Of a DNA stretch of 64,000 bases, positions 38,118-48,359 are shown piece by piece. The position numbers and the translations under genes were made by a program. Position 1 is the first letter of the stretch. The number at the start of each line of letters is the position of its first letter. The notes below the pieces were generated by a model. The model saw only the letters and a list, made by a program, of their open reading frames with translations. It ran no database searches and had not been told where the DNA came from. Where the stretch lies: assembly GCA_963826795.1 (NCBI GenBank), contig CAWGYT010000008.1, forward strand, positions 62,001 to 126,000, read 5' to 3'. The DNA is from CAWGYT01 sp963826795 (lineage in GTDB: Bacteria; Planctomycetota; Planctomycetia; Pirellulales; Pirellulaceae).

Positions 38118-39410
38118 ACGCTGGGAGACGAGGTAGAGCGGAAACCCGGCCAGGAGCAGCAGGAGCGAGTAGGTGGCAATCTGTGGCCGGTAACCGATCG
38201 CACTATACATCATGAAGAGGCAGGCTCCGGCGAACAAGAGGATGGTCCAGGGATATCCGACGACGCGATACGGTCGAGGCGTGTCCGGGTCGCGGTGGCG
38301 CAGCACGATCACCGACAGCGTGCTGAAGAAATAGAAGGTGTAGACCGTCGAGGCCGTGTAAATCACCGTGTCGTCGAAACTGCCCAGCAGATTGATCAGC
38401 ACCAAGGTCACCGCCGCTTGCCAGACGAGGGCGCGACGGGGTGTCTGCCGTTGCTCGTCCCAGGAACCGAACAGTCGGAACAGGCGGTGCTCGGTTCCCG
38501 CGGAGTAGGCCAGGCGGGCACCGGTCAGAATTTGGCCATTCAGCGCACCCAGGGCCGAGAACGCGATCAGGCCGCCGACGCCGACCGTCGCCAGGTGAGG
38601 CAATCGTCCGGCGACGACGTCGACGGCAACGGCCGAGCTGGCCGCCATGCGGGCGTGTCCCAGGGCGACGAGGAAGGCGAGATTCGTCAGCAGATAAAGG
38701 GCCGTCACCAGGCCCAGTCCGCCGACCAGGGCACGGCGGATATTTTGTTGCGGATTCTGGATTTCGGCGGCGATATAGGCAATCTCGTTCCAGCCTCCGT
38801 AGCAAAAGAGCACCAGGACCAAGGCGACGCCGATCGGAAAACCGGGTTCGATCAGCGGTTCGCGAGAGGTTCCCTCGACGGGGCCTGCGAGCCCAATCAA
38901 AACAACGGTCGCCAACCCGCCGAGTTTCAGCAGTGTCATCAGATTCTGGGTTCGTTTGGCTTGCCGAACGCCCGTCAAATTGATGATCGTAAAACTGATC
39001 ACCGCCAGTGACGCCAGATGGGCGGGACGCAATCCGACCCACGCATTGGCCGGGAGGATGCGTCGCGTGTAGGTGGCGAAGACGAACGCCATGGCGGCGA
39101 TATCTCCCGGGCGAACAATCACCACCTGCATCCAGCCGAACAGAAATCCCGCCCAGCGACCGTAAGCGCGACTCAGATAGATCATGTCGCCTCCGTCGCG
39201 TGGGTAGGCCGAGGCGAGTTCCGCATAACACAGCGCGCCCAGCAGCGATACCAAGCCGCCGATCAGCCACAGCAGCAGCACGCCGCCAGGCTGGCGGACG
39301 CTGCTGGCAATCAGGGGCGCGGTTTCGTAAATCCCCGCCCCTACGATGATGCCGACAATCAGACACGTGATGTCGAAGAGGCGAAAGGACGGCGTTGGGC
39401 CTGGTTGCAT
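38103..39410 (-). CDS. APC family amino acid permease
   Basis: 435 residues with 12 predicted membrane helices. The family start FDITCLIVGIIVGAGIYETAPLIA and the GALCYAELASAYPRDGGDMIYLSRAYG motif in helix 2/3 are typical of the amino acid-polyamine-organocation superfamily. The substrate is not readable. The ATG at 39410 is chosen over 39461, which would overlap the upstream aldo/keto reductase gene. The last codons lie in the GCGCCCTGGTCA repeat. Confidence 0.85.
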   Translation of the reverse strand: MQPGPTPSFRLFDITCLIVGIIVGAGIYETAPLIASSVRQPGGVLLLWLIGGLVSLLGALCYAELASAYPRDGGDMIYLSRAYGRWAGFLFGWMQVVIVRPGDIAAMAFVFATYTRRILPANAWVGLRPAHLASLAVISFTIINLTGVRQAKRTQNLMTLLKLGGLATVVLIGLAGPVEGTSREPLIEPGFPIGVALVLVLFCYGGWNEIAYIAAEIQNPQQNIRRALVGGLGLVTALYLLTNLAFLVALGHARMAASSAVAVDVVAGRLPHLATVGVGGLIAFSALGALNGQILTGARLAYSAGTEHRLFRLFGSWDEQRQTPRRALVWQAAVTLVLINLLGSFDDTVIYTASTVYTFYFFSTLSVIVLRHRDPDTPRPYRVVGYPWTILLFAGACLFMMYSAIGYRPQIATYSLLLLLAGFPLYLVSQRLPGR

Positions 39411-39441
39411 CGCGGAGCTTTCCGGAAGGGCGGGGAAGCTG

Positions 39442-40434
39442 CTAGACGGCTTGTGACGCAAGAAGGGCCGCGTGGTGCTGCGTCAGGTGCCCCTCCAACT
39501 CGTCGATTTCTTCCTGATCCAATTGCCAGTTGGCGGCGTTCAGCGTCTCGGCGAGCTGCGCGGGTCGACGCGCTCCGACAATGGCGGACGTGACCTCGGG
39601 TCGGCGCAGCACCCAGGCGATCGCCAGCTCGGCCAACGTTCGCCCGTTACGACGTGAGACGGGGCGGATCGCTTCCAGGAGACGTAACGTAATCGCAAGC
39701 TGCGGATCCTGGAAGCGGGGATCGCGGACACGATGGTCGTTGGCCGGCAAAGCGGCAATCCGCGACCGATTGAAAGCGCCGGTCAACAGGCCCTTGCCCA
39801 TCGGGCTGTAGCAAACCACACCGATCTGTTGGGCACCGCAGTACGGCAAAATCGCGTGCTCGATCTCTCGACTGAGCATGTTGTAGGGTGGCTGCAACGA
39901 GGCGACAGGGTGGATCGACTGCAATCGCTTCAATTGATCGACGGAATGATTCGAAACGCCGATCGCACGCACTTTGCCCGCCTCCTTCAGCTCGACCAGG
40001 GTTTGCCATGCGAGCTCAATCGAGTCGTCCGGATCGGGCCAGTGGATCTGATACAAGTCGATGCAATCCAGCTCCAGCCGGCGCAGGCTTGACTCGCATT
40101 CGGCCCGAATGCTTTCGGGCGTGAGCCGTGCGAGGATCTCGCCGTTGGGCTGAATGATTCGCCCGCATTTCGTAGCCACATAGGGCCGCTGGCTTGGATC
40201 CAGCTGAGCCAACGCCTTGGCGACGAGCTCCTCCGAGCGACCGTTGCCGTAGACCGCCGCCGTATCGATCCAGTTCACGCCATGCTCGACGCCCCGCACG
40301 ATCGCCTGAATCGCCTCGGATTCATCTTGCGGTCCCCAGCCGAATTTCCAGTCACCGCCGCCGATCGCCCAGGTGCCGATCCCGATGGTCGTGAACTGGA
40401 ATCCGGAAGTGCCCAGAGTTCGTGTGGGAAGCAT
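39442..40434 (-). CDS. Aldo/keto reductase
   Basis: 330 residues, an NADPH-dependent AKR barrel. The active-site Asp/Tyr are in NWIDTAAVYGNGRSEELVAKAL and the Lys in YVATKCG; the catalytic His region is LDLYQIHWPDP. The C-terminal cofactor stretch AIVGARRPAQLAETL is present. The substrate cannot be told. Start at 40434 supported by GAGGG; the longer frame to 40533 has no homology. Between APC permease and sulfatase in the same direction, loosely spaced. Confidence 0.9.
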   Translation of the reverse strand: MLPTRTLGTSGFQFTTIGIGTWAIGGGDWKFGWGPQDESEAIQAIVRGVEHGVNWIDTAAVYGNGRSEELVAKALAQLDPSQRPYVATKCGRIIQPNGEILARLTPESIRAECESSLRRLELDCIDLYQIHWPDPDDSIELAWQTLVELKEAGKVRAIGVSNHSVDQLKRLQSIHPVASLQPPYNMLSREIEHAILPYCGAQQIGVVCYSPMGKGLLTGAFNRSRIAALPANDHRVRDPRFQDPQLAITLRLLEAIRPVSRRNGRTLAELAIAWVLRRPEVTSAIVGARRPAQLAETLNAANWQLDQEEIDELEGHLTQHHAALLASQAV

Positions 40435-40522
40435 GTCGTGCCCTCGCGGTGACAAATGGATGCGGTGTGGATGGGGTTGGAAGCGGCTGTTGATCAGGTA
40501 GGACTGGCGAGGCGAGGTGTCG

Positions 40523-42442
40523 CTACGGTGCACTTTGCAAGAGGAACTCCGCGACCCGAGCGGGATAGCCGCGGTTCCGCTGCCTGACCTGGGCGACGAC
40601 GTCCCAAATGGGAGATGCTTGTTCGTCGAGTTCGTCGATCAAGTGCATTGCCTGCAGGGACAGGAATTCTTCATCGGATAGGGCGGCGGCGCGGATCACG
40701 GGCAGGGCGGCGGCGATCTGTCCGGTGCGAAGGGCGGCGTGGGCCGCGGCCATCCGCACGCTGCCGGACGAGTCGGCCAGGCCGGCTTCGATCGCGGCGA
40801 GTGATGCGTCGTCCACTGCGTGATGATTGCCCAGTCCGATCAAGCCCCAATAGCGGACGGCCGGATCGGCATCGCGACAAGCCTGCCGCAATTCGGAACG
40901 CGGCGAGTCAGCGCGGCAGGCGGCCAGATTGGTCTCCCACAAGCGTTCCAGCAGGGCCTCGCTCCCGTCCTGCTGGAGGATGGCCAGCCGCGTGCCCAGG
41001 GCCCGCCCCCGAAGCTCCAGTTCGGCCTCGGGAATTAACCCCGTATCGCGCGTCGTCGCGGCCCAATCACGCAGCTCCCGGCGAAACCGCTCGAGGGTCG
41101 CCAACAGTTCGGGACGCGTGTCGGCCTCCGCGATCAAGTTGTGAATTTCGTGCGGGTCTTGCTCCAGATCATACAGCTCTTCGAGGGGCTTCGTGTCGGC
41201 CATGAATTGCTCGGCGGCCGGGGATAACTGCCCGGCTGCGTGCAGCCGACGCAGTTCCTGCATCGTGTGCTCCTGCTCCATGTAGTTGATGATCTGAAAA
41301 TAGGGTCGATACGGCTGGAAATTGCGGATGTACTTGTAACGCGCGTCGCGGATGGCGCGAATCATATCGTATCGCTCGTCCATCCGATCGCGAATCGTAA
41401 CGACGAATTCGCGGGGGGCGGCCCGCGACGCTCCGAGAAACGGCTGGCCTTGAAAGTGATCCGGAATGGGCAGCCCCGCCAGATGCAACATCGTCGGCGG
41501 CAAGTCGAGCAGGCTGACCAGTTCCGGGGACACCTTTCCCGGTTCCGCCTGGTCCGCCGTGCGCCATTTCGGCGGGACACGAATGATCAGTGGGACGTGC
41601 GTTCCGGATTCGTAAATCCAGCGTTTGGCACGCGGCAGACCGACTCCATGATCCGACCAGAAGACGACAATCGTGTCGTCCGCCAGTCCGTCCGCATCCA
41701 ATTGGGCCAGAAGTTCACCAGCTCGCTTGTCCATCGACGTGATATTGTCGAAATAGTGGGCCCAGTCGTGTCGGGTGCGGGGCGTGTCCGGATAGTACGG
41801 TGGAAGCTGCATGCGGTCCGGGTCGTGCAATTCCGAGTCGCTGAGGTTTTCGGGCCGCCGATACCCAAAGATCTTGCTCTCGTGCGTGTTCGTAAAATTG
41901 AAGACCGCGAAGAATGGCTGGTCCACCTGCGGTCGATGTCGCCAATGGGCTTGATTGCTGCACTCGTCCCAGCACCGTTTGTGATCGCCGGTGATGTTGT
42001 AATCGGTCTTGGAATTGTTGGTGCAGTAGTATCCGGCGTCGCGCAAGTACTGCGGAAACAACGGCACCTGTTCGGGAAGGTCAATCGAACAACGCATGAA
42101 CTGATTGCCCAGTGTGCTGGGATACATTCCCGTGATCAGCGACGCACGGCACGTGGTGCAGACGCCGGTTACCGTGGACGCATGTGCATAACGAACCGCC
42201 TGGCTGGCCAGCCGATCCAGATTCGGCGTCGTGGCGTCCGCGTGGCCATAACAGCCCAGATGGGGACTGATGTCCTCGCAACTGATCCACAGCAGATTGG
42301 GCCGCGCCGCGCCCAGCAGCAACGGGATCAAACCCAGGACCAGCCACCCGAATCGGCCTGGCGCCGACCGGCTATCGTGAGCACGTGACAACGCGGTCCC
42401 TTGGTGCCACGCCTGGCGCCATTCGCGGAGAGCTGTTTTCAT
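40523..42442 (-). CDS. Sulfatase with non-standard formylglycine motif and C-terminal helical repeat
   Basis: 639 residues. A hydrophobic start suggests export (LVLGLIPLLLGAARPN). The sulfatase fold is clear: ISCEDISPHLGCYGHADATTPNLDRLA, the formylglycine region VCTTCRASLITGMYP, and the metal-binding FWSDHGVGLPRAK. The usual motif is C-x-P/A-x-R; here it is CTTCR, with Thr in the Pro/Ala place. The last 130 residues are HEAT-like helices (RYWGLIGLGNHHAVDD...). The substrate is likely a sulfated polysaccharide or ester, by planctomycete habit only. A GTG at 42451 is an alternative start. Confidence 0.85.
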   Translation of the reverse strand: MKTALREWRQAWHQGTALSRAHDSRSAPGRFGWLVLGLIPLLLGAARPNLLWISCEDISPHLGCYGHADATTPNLDRLASQAVRYAHASTVTGVCTTCRASLITGMYPSTLGNQFMRCSIDLPEQVPLFPQYLRDAGYYCTNNSKTDYNITGDHKRCWDECSNQAHWRHRPQVDQPFFAVFNFTNTHESKIFGYRRPENLSDSELHDPDRMQLPPYYPDTPRTRHDWAHYFDNITSMDKRAGELLAQLDADGLADDTIVVFWSDHGVGLPRAKRWIYESGTHVPLIIRVPPKWRTADQAEPGKVSPELVSLLDLPPTMLHLAGLPIPDHFQGQPFLGASRAAPREFVVTIRDRMDERYDMIRAIRDARYKYIRNFQPYRPYFQIINYMEQEHTMQELRRLHAAGQLSPAAEQFMADTKPLEELYDLEQDPHEIHNLIAEADTRPELLATLERFRRELRDWAATTRDTGLIPEAELELRGRALGTRLAILQQDGSEALLERLWETNLAACRADSPRSELRQACRDADPAVRYWGLIGLGNHHAVDDASLAAIEAGLADSSGSVRMAAAHAALRTGQIAAALPVIRAAALSDEEFLSLQAMHLIDELDEQASPIWDVVAQVRQRNRGYPARVAEFLLQSAP

Positions 42443-42551
42443 CAGAATCACGTACCTGTTTTCTGCGTTGAGCGTTGAATTACCGGCTGGCAGGCCGCGT
42501 CGATTGGTTTACGTGGAGGTCCCGATCGGCTGGCTCGCCGGGCAAAGTCAC

Positions 42552-43562
42552 TTACGAGTTGCGGGTGAGCAGCATCATCACCACGATCAGGGCGATCACG
42601 CCCAGGCTGACGAAGCCCAGCGTGCGCCAGGAAACTTCCGTCGAGTTGTTCATTTGAAGGATTCGATTGCGAAGCCGCGCCTGGATCGGGCGAACCGAGC
42701 CGGCGGCACGATCCTTGCCCGAGTCGGTCTGCCGCGCGTCCGGAACGTGTGCGATCAGCTCGCCCAGGATGCCCTGCACTGAACGCGCGTTGAAGGGACG
42801 ATCCTCGGGCGACTTTTCCAGCAGCTGAATGATCAGCTTTTCAATTTCCGCAGGGCAGTCGTCCACCAGCTCGCGCACCCGCGGCGGGCTGGCCGTCAGG
42901 TGCTGATCAAAGATGGCGGCGAAATTGTCACCCATGTACGGTGGCCGCCCGGTCAGCATTTCGAAAAGCACGCAGCCGAGGGCATACAAGTCCACCTGCC
43001 CGGTAATGTCGCGCGAGCCTCGGATCAGCTCGGGCGCCATATAGGCATACGTCCCGACGGTCAGGCCGGTATCCGTCAAGTCGTTGGCCCGCAGGTCGCG
43101 CGCGATTCCGAAGTCTCCCAACTTCATCTGACCCTGTTCGGTAAAAAACACGTTGCCCGGCTTCAGATCGCGGTGAATGATTCCATGGTTGTGGGCATGC
43201 TGCAGCGCGGACGCAATCTGCCGGCCACACTCGGCCGCCTCCTGCCAACTCAGCGGACCACAGCGCTGGAGCAACTCCTTCAAGGTGCCCCCCTTGATCA
43301 ACTCCATCACGTAGAACAGCTGCCCCTGGTGCTTGCCATCGCCGTGGTAGGCCACGATATTCGGATGGTCCAGCTTGGAAAGAATCAGCATTTCCCGTTC
43401 GAAGCGACGTACGATATTGGCGTCGGTGCTGACAGCCGGCGAGAGCAACTTGAGCGCGAAGGTCTTGCCCGTGTCACGCTCGGTCACGCAGTAGATGGTA
43501 CCGACCGTCCCCACTCCGATCGTTTCGCCAATCACAAAGTCCTCAAACCGCCGTTCGCTCAT
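42552..43562 (-). CDS. Membrane-anchored Ser/Thr protein kinase (short)
   Basis: 336 residues. A complete Hanks-type kinase domain occupies residues 8-265: glycine loop IGVGTVGTIY, FALKLL lysine, HRDLKPGNVF, LGDFGIARD, TVGTYAYMAPEL. One membrane helix is near the C-terminus (LGFVSLGVIALIVVMMLLTR), so the kinase faces the cytoplasm and only a few residues are outside. I start at 43562 (MSERRFEDF); the open frame to 43643 has no homology. Target unknown. Confidence 0.9.
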   Translation of the reverse strand: MSERRFEDFVIGETIGVGTVGTIYCVTERDTGKTFALKLLSPAVSTDANIVRRFEREMLILSKLDHPNIVAYHGDGKHQGQLFYVMELIKGGTLKELLQRCGPLSWQEAAECGRQIASALQHAHNHGIIHRDLKPGNVFFTEQGQMKLGDFGIARDLRANDLTDTGLTVGTYAYMAPELIRGSRDITGQVDLYALGCVLFEMLTGRPPYMGDNFAAIFDQHLTASPPRVRELVDDCPAEIEKLIIQLLEKSPEDRPFNARSVQGILGELIAHVPDARQTDSGKDRAAGSVRPIQARLRNRILQMNNSTEVSWRTLGFVSLGVIALIVVMMLLTRNS

Positions 43563-44053
43563 GGAAACGCTCTGAGTCTTGCTACCGCCGAGGGACGTGG
43601 GCTCGTGGGCGGGGAGCCAGCCGAAAGGACTCCGCTGTGCCACCGGCGCCGCGCTAGGGGATAAGTGCCGTCGAGTTGGATCAATGGGCCAGCCCCCATT
43701 CTAACGGCCGCGACGCCCCGACCACACCATGGTTTCGGCTCGCCACGTCGGAAACTCGCGAAGCCGGGGGGCATCCGCTGCCGGGTGACCGGAATTCGAC
43801 CGAGTCCCGCGACGGATCTTTCGGCATCCGCCTGACTTGGCCCCGGGACTGCCCGCCAGCCTCGCAGTCGCTCGTCATCGCTCGAGTTGCGATCCGCGGC
43901 GACCTCGTCTACCATAACGTGAAGGGAACGTTCAACTTCGGCCGATCGGAGTTCCGGGTATTCGGCTCCCGATCGGCCCGGTGAGGGAGCCAGACGCGGC
44001 GAGTGGTAGCGGCGAGATGGGTGACGAGAACTTGTCGTTAACCTGAGCGGTGC
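43563..44053. other. Gap between divergent kinases
   Basis: About 490 bases. The two kinase genes point away from each other. I found no gene, though GC-rich open frames occur, and no clear promoter. Confidence 0.5.
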
Positions 44054-44101
44054 TTCCGCGAGGACAGAGTTTCCGCGAGGACAGAGTTTCCGCGAGGACA
44101 G
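44054..44101 (+). repeat. 17-nt tandem repeat upstream of second kinase
   Basis: Two full copies of TTCCGCGAGGACAGAGT (44054, 44071) and a truncated third (44088-44101), ending 13 bases before the kinase start. Confidence 0.9.
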
Positions 44102-44114
44102 GGGTCGACTTGGA

Positions 44115-45683
44115 ATGGCGAAAGTCACCACGACCGAGCAACTGATCGATTTGATCAAGCGGAGCGGTCTGATCAGCAACGAAGACTTGGCGGCGAACCT
44201 GGCGCGTTACGCGAGCCAGTCTGGCGGCCTCTTCCCGCCGGACGCCACGAAGCTGGCCGACCTGTTGGCCTCGACCGGGATGCTGACACGCTGGCAGCTC
44301 GAACAGCTGCTGAAGGGCAAATATCGCGGCTTTCGGCTCGGTAAGTACACGCTCAAAGGTCACCTCGGCACGGGCGGCATGAGCAGTGTCTATCTGTCCG
44401 AGCATCCGATCATGCGCCGTCCGGTGGCGATTAAAGTCCTGCCCAAGGCCCGGGTGGCGAAGTCCAGCTATTTGGAACGCTTCGAGCTCGAGGCCCGCGC
44501 GGTTGCTGCCTTGGATCATCCCAATATCGTCCGTGCCTACGACATCGACAACGAAGCCGACACGCACTATATCGTGATGGAGTACGTCGAAGGCAAGGAT
44601 TTCCAACGGATGGTCGAACATGAGGGTCCGCTGAGTTACGAGCGGGCGGCCGACTACATCGCCCAGGCTGCCGTTGGACTGCAGCATGCCCATGAGGCCG
44701 GCGTCGTGCACCGCGATATCAAGCCGGCCAATTGTCTTGTCGACAAGACAGGGACCGTCAAGGTCCTGGATATGGGACTCGCGAAATTCGCCGCCGATGA
44801 CGCCTCGTTGAGTGCCGTTCACAAAGACAGCGTCGTGGGAACGGCCGACTACCTGGCCCCCGAGCAAGCCGTCAATAGCAGTCGGGTGGATACGCGGGCC
44901 GATATCTATGGGTTGGGCGGAACTTTCTACTTCCTGCTCACAGGACATCCTCCGTTTCCCAAAGGGACGCTGACCGAGCGTTTGCTGAAGCACCAAAAGG
45001 AAGAGCCCGCCAGCATTTATGTCGATCGCCCCGACGCCCCGCCGACCCTGGTCGATATCTGCCGCCGGATGATGATGAAGCGCGTCGAGCAGCGGCTCCA
45101 GTCGGCCGCGGACGTCGCCGCCGAACTGCGACAGTGGCTGTCGAGCCGCGGCTATGGCGAGGCCGCGGGGTCGCCGGCCGCGCCAGCGAGTCGGCGCATG
45201 GCCGAGAGGCTCGGGAAAGAATTGCCCGCCAGTCAATCGAGCGATCGATGGCGAAATCTGGCCACCGCACCTCAACCTTCGACGCCATCCTCCGGCAGCT
45301 CGAGCGATACCATCTCGGGGCTCGGCGCCGATACCGGCCGCATGGTCCGCGACGAAGATCTCACGCTGGCTCCCCTGGACGATGAACGGCACGAAACGGC
45401 GGGCTCGGGGGCCGGCAAGTCCGATGTGACCTCGCTGTCGCCCTCAGATCTGAACCTCGACAAACAGGTGCTCTCGCAAATCGAAGAAGAAATCGGCGGC
45501 GAATCGACGAGTGGCTCGCTCGTCGACTTGCTGGATGACCACGAACTCAAATCCGTCTCGACGTCCGGCGTCGTGCTGCGCCGCCAGCAGCACGCCGTCC
45601 CGACCTGGGTGATCGTCCTCAGCAGCGTGGGCGGTGCCCTCGTCTTTGTGCTGCTGCTGGTCCTGCTCTATGCCGCATCGTGA
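44115..45683 (+). CDS. Ser/Thr protein kinase with C-terminal membrane anchor
   Basis: 522 residues. The N-terminal 70 residues are a helical region common in planctomycete kinases (LADLLASTGMLTRWQLEQLLKGKYRGFRLG). The kinase domain follows: GHLGTGGMSSVYL, VAIKVL, HRDIKPANCL and VLDMGLAKF (DFG changed to DMG, as in many planctomycete homologues). Residues 340-480 are low-complexity Ser/Asp-rich linker, and a membrane helix closes the protein (VIVLSSVGGALVFVLLLVLLY). Its last codons and stop lie in a 15-base tandem repeat shared with the convergent gene. Confidence 0.9.
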   Translation: MAKVTTTEQLIDLIKRSGLISNEDLAANLARYASQSGGLFPPDATKLADLLASTGMLTRWQLEQLLKGKYRGFRLGKYTLKGHLGTGGMSSVYLSEHPIMRRPVAIKVLPKARVAKSSYLERFELEARAVAALDHPNIVRAYDIDNEADTHYIVMEYVEGKDFQRMVEHEGPLSYERAADYIAQAAVGLQHAHEAGVVHRDIKPANCLVDKTGTVKVLDMGLAKFAADDASLSAVHKDSVVGTADYLAPEQAVNSSRVDTRADIYGLGGTFYFLLTGHPPFPKGTLTERLLKHQKEEPASIYVDRPDAPPTLVDICRRMMMKRVEQRLQSAADVAAELRQWLSSRGYGEAAGSPAAPASRRMAERLGKELPASQSSDRWRNLATAPQPSTPSSGSSSDTISGLGADTGRMVRDEDLTLAPLDDERHETAGSGAGKSDVTSLSPSDLNLDKQVLSQIEEEIGGESTSGSLVDLLDDHELKSVSTSGVVLRRQQHAVPTWVIVLSSVGGALVFVLLLVLLYAAS

Positions 45684-47124
45684 CGCGCCGCATCGTGACG
45701 CGCCGCATCGCCCAGCGGGTCGGTGATGGTCGGTTGGGGTACGACGCCATCGGCGAAGATCGAGTCGACTTCATCGGCCGCCAGCAGCCGGCGCTTGACG
45801 CCCTCCGTCTCCTCCATCCCCGGCTCACTCGTGCTTGCGGACGCGTCCGCTTGCTTGGGCGGGGCCGTCTCCGGCGCAGCGGCAATCGCTGCACCGACGC
45901 TCGAGTCCGCGATGTTGAGCGTCGGGTCGGCCTCACCTTCGGCCTGCGCCTCACCTTCGGCCTGCGCGGGGACGGCGGGCGCTGCAACCTCGTTGGAGTT
46001 CAGGAAATTGATGATCAGGATCGCGTCGACGGGCGTCGCGAATCCGTCCCCGTTGACGTCGAAGTACGCGGGAACCGGGTCGGGAGCGGCCGGCAGCCGA
46101 CCGTCCACCGGATCACGATACGTCGGATTGTTCAGTTCGTTGATGACCAACAGGGCGTCGATCGGGAAGACGCCCCCATCGTCGTCGACATCCAACGGGT
46201 TGACGGGGTTCTGCCAGCCGGCTGCGGTTTGCAGGGTATTGGCAAAGTCCAAGCCGATGGCGGCACCGTCGGCGGGAACCGTAACGTCCTGGCCGCCGTC
46301 ACCGCCCGGTACGGTCTGCTGGTAACCGCTGGGGACCACCTCATTCACGCGGTAAGTGCCGCCGTCCGGCACATTCAAGACGTAGCTCCCCTGCGGGTTC
46401 GAAATGGTCCATAGCTCGGAGCCCACGCCGTTGATTCGAAGTGAGTCCAGCCGACCCGTGATCCAGGGTCGCTCCGAATACGCCGTCGCGTACGCGATGT
46501 CACCCTCGGCCCGTGTGACGACCATCGTCTCGTACCGCCCGTTGGTCAGCTCCTGCGTCTCGTACGTCGCCAGGAGATTTCCCGACGCGTCGTAGGCCTC
46601 CAGCTTTCCGATTCGCGGCGCGTTGGGCGCTCGCCCGTGATATTGATTTGGACCGCGGAAACCGGCGGGTCAAAGTCCATCCGCAAGCGGGCTTCGAAAT
46701 CCCAGTCTTCGACCTCACCGTGAGCGAAAACCCTCTCGCCCGTCGATGCAAACGCGTCGGGGGCCGAAATGACGGCCGGACTGGACGGCCGGATCGAGTT
46801 GTCTTCGCCCGCCACGGAAAACGACACGCCGGGAAACGAGATTGCCTCGCCGGCTCCAAAGTCGTCTGGCTCGACCACGTCCCCCACGATGTCCAACATG
46901 TCGTTGCCGTTGGCGTCGATGTACACCGTGACGCCGCCCTGACCCGGTTCGCCGGCCCCGATCACCGCGTTGCCATCCAGGTCGTTGAAAACGGTGCCCG
47001 CCAGGGTGGTGGCGAGCACACGCCGGGATTCCAAGGACTCGAGGTTCAGACGCCGCGACAGACGCCGGCGCGGCAAACGGTCAGGACGCTTGGGGCGAGA
47101 TAGGACGTCAATGGTGTTCGTCAT
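45668..47124 (-). CDS. Secreted dockerin-type protein with planctomycete surface motifs (frameshift)
   Basis: About 485 residues if one base is restored near 46628. The N-terminus has the planctomycete export motif LNLESLESRRVLATTLAGTVF, then a bacterial SdrD/collagen-binding-like B repeat (VFNDLDGNAVIGAGEPGQGGVTVYIDANGNDMLD) and GEVEDWDF, a GEVED domain mark. The second part continues in another frame as a SdrD-like segment and ends with two calcium-binding dockerin repeats (LDVDDDGGVFPIDALLVINEL and FDVNGDGFATPVDAILIINFL). Likely a surface or extracellular protein. Its C-terminus (repeats of ARHDA) overlaps the kinase gene end by 16 bases. Confidence 0.75.
45672..45710. repeat. 15-nt tandem repeat at convergent gene ends
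   Basis: GCCGCATCGTGACGC occurs at 45672 and 45687, then a partial copy at 45702. It carries the stop of the plus-strand kinase and encodes the last ARHDA residues of the minus-strand dockerin protein. Confidence 0.9.
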
Positions 47125-47714
47125 GCGTGGGTCTCTTGATGGAAACAAAGCGGTTCGTCGAGCCACTCGGGCGGCAAACGGAGAACGTCCCGGCCGACCT
47201 TTCCCAGCTACCGCCGACGTTTGGCGGTAGAGGCTCACAGAATCGTTTTCGGCCTCGCTGAACAGCAGTCGAGGAGACCCGGCGACGCTTCCCTAGACTT
47301 CCTAGTTTGCTTCGCCAGATAGATTTCATGCTAAATCAACATCCGAAAAGCGACAAGCGATTCGGCCACGTGGAACGTCAGGAACTCGAGAAAGATTCGC
47401 CGGGCGTTCGGAGATCGATACACGCGCGCTACACCCAAGTCGCGCATTCCGAATAGACGTTACGTCGTCCAAAACGACGCGCGACGAACGCGCGCGTTTC
47501 GTGCACCTTAGCGGCGATCAACGGAATTAGAAACGAGCGGACGGGCGGACTGTGGCAAACCGCGTCGGGCAGTTCGCGAGCGCAGGCACACGTCCCCGCA
47601 AGGCGGTCCAGTCAGCGCCTATTCGCCGGGGGGATCATCTGGCGCTGAGGGGCACTGGGCTTGAGTTATGGCTCGCGGCCGCACGTCACGCGCTCGGAGA
47701 TCGCTTCGCCCTTA
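47125..47714. other. Gene-free region upstream of the dockerin gene
   Basis: About 590 bases upstream of the dockerin start that would hold its promoter. No RNA or coding gene recognised. Confidence 0.5.
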
Positions 47715-47768
47715 AGTCGTTGCTAGGCGCAGAGTCGTTGCTCGGCGCAGAGTCGTTGCTCGGCGCGG
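47715..47768 (+). repeat. 18-nt tandem repeat, three copies
   Basis: AGTCGTTGCTAGGCGCAG at 47715 with near-identical copies at 47733 and 47751. Located just before the larger array B. Confidence 0.9.
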
Positions 47769-47794
47769 AGTGACGCAACGCTCTCTCTGTCCCT

Positions 47795-48232
47795 ATCTCT
47801 CTCGGGAGAGGTGACAACTACATGTCCCTTCTCCCCAACGCGGGAGAAGGTGGCCGAAGGCCGGATGAGGGGGCGGTGTTTGCCCGAGCGTAACCCTCAC
47901 CCGCCCGGACCCCGCCAGCGGGTCCCGGCCGACCTCTCCGGCTTCGGGAGAGGTGACGGATGGACGTGACGGATGAAGATGCGTCAATCGCATCCCTGTC
48001 CCTGCTCCCCAACGCGGGAGAAGGTGGCCGAAGGCCGGATGAGGGGGCGCATGTCTGCCCGAGCGTAACCCTCACCCGCCCGGACCCCGCCAGCGGGTCC
48101 CGGCCGACCTCTCCCGGCTTCGGGAGAGGTGACGGATGGAGGTGACGGATGAATATGCGTCAATCGCATCCCTGTCCCTTCTCCCCAACGCGGGAGAAGG
48201 TGGCCGAAGGCCGGATGAGGGGGCGAGCGCAC
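47795..48232. repeat. Intergenic repeat array B
   Basis: Same family as array A but in the opposite orientation (GGTGGCCGAAGGCCGGATGA and GGGGGCG occur three times, at about 47848, 48022 and 48199, spacing about 175). Between the copies is a conserved segment with CCCTCACCCGCCCGGACC. No open frame inside is credible. Confidence 0.9.
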
Positions 48233-48359
48233 GCCCAACGAACGGAGCGGTCAGCCGACCCGCGGCGACGGTCGAAACTCGCAAGCATGGGTACCGACGC
48301 GCCAGATCGCCAGCTGGGCAGATCGCCAGCTGCCAGCGTGCCACTGCGCCTCAGTGGGG
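48233..48359. other. Short unique gap
   Basis: No feature seen. Confidence 0.4.
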
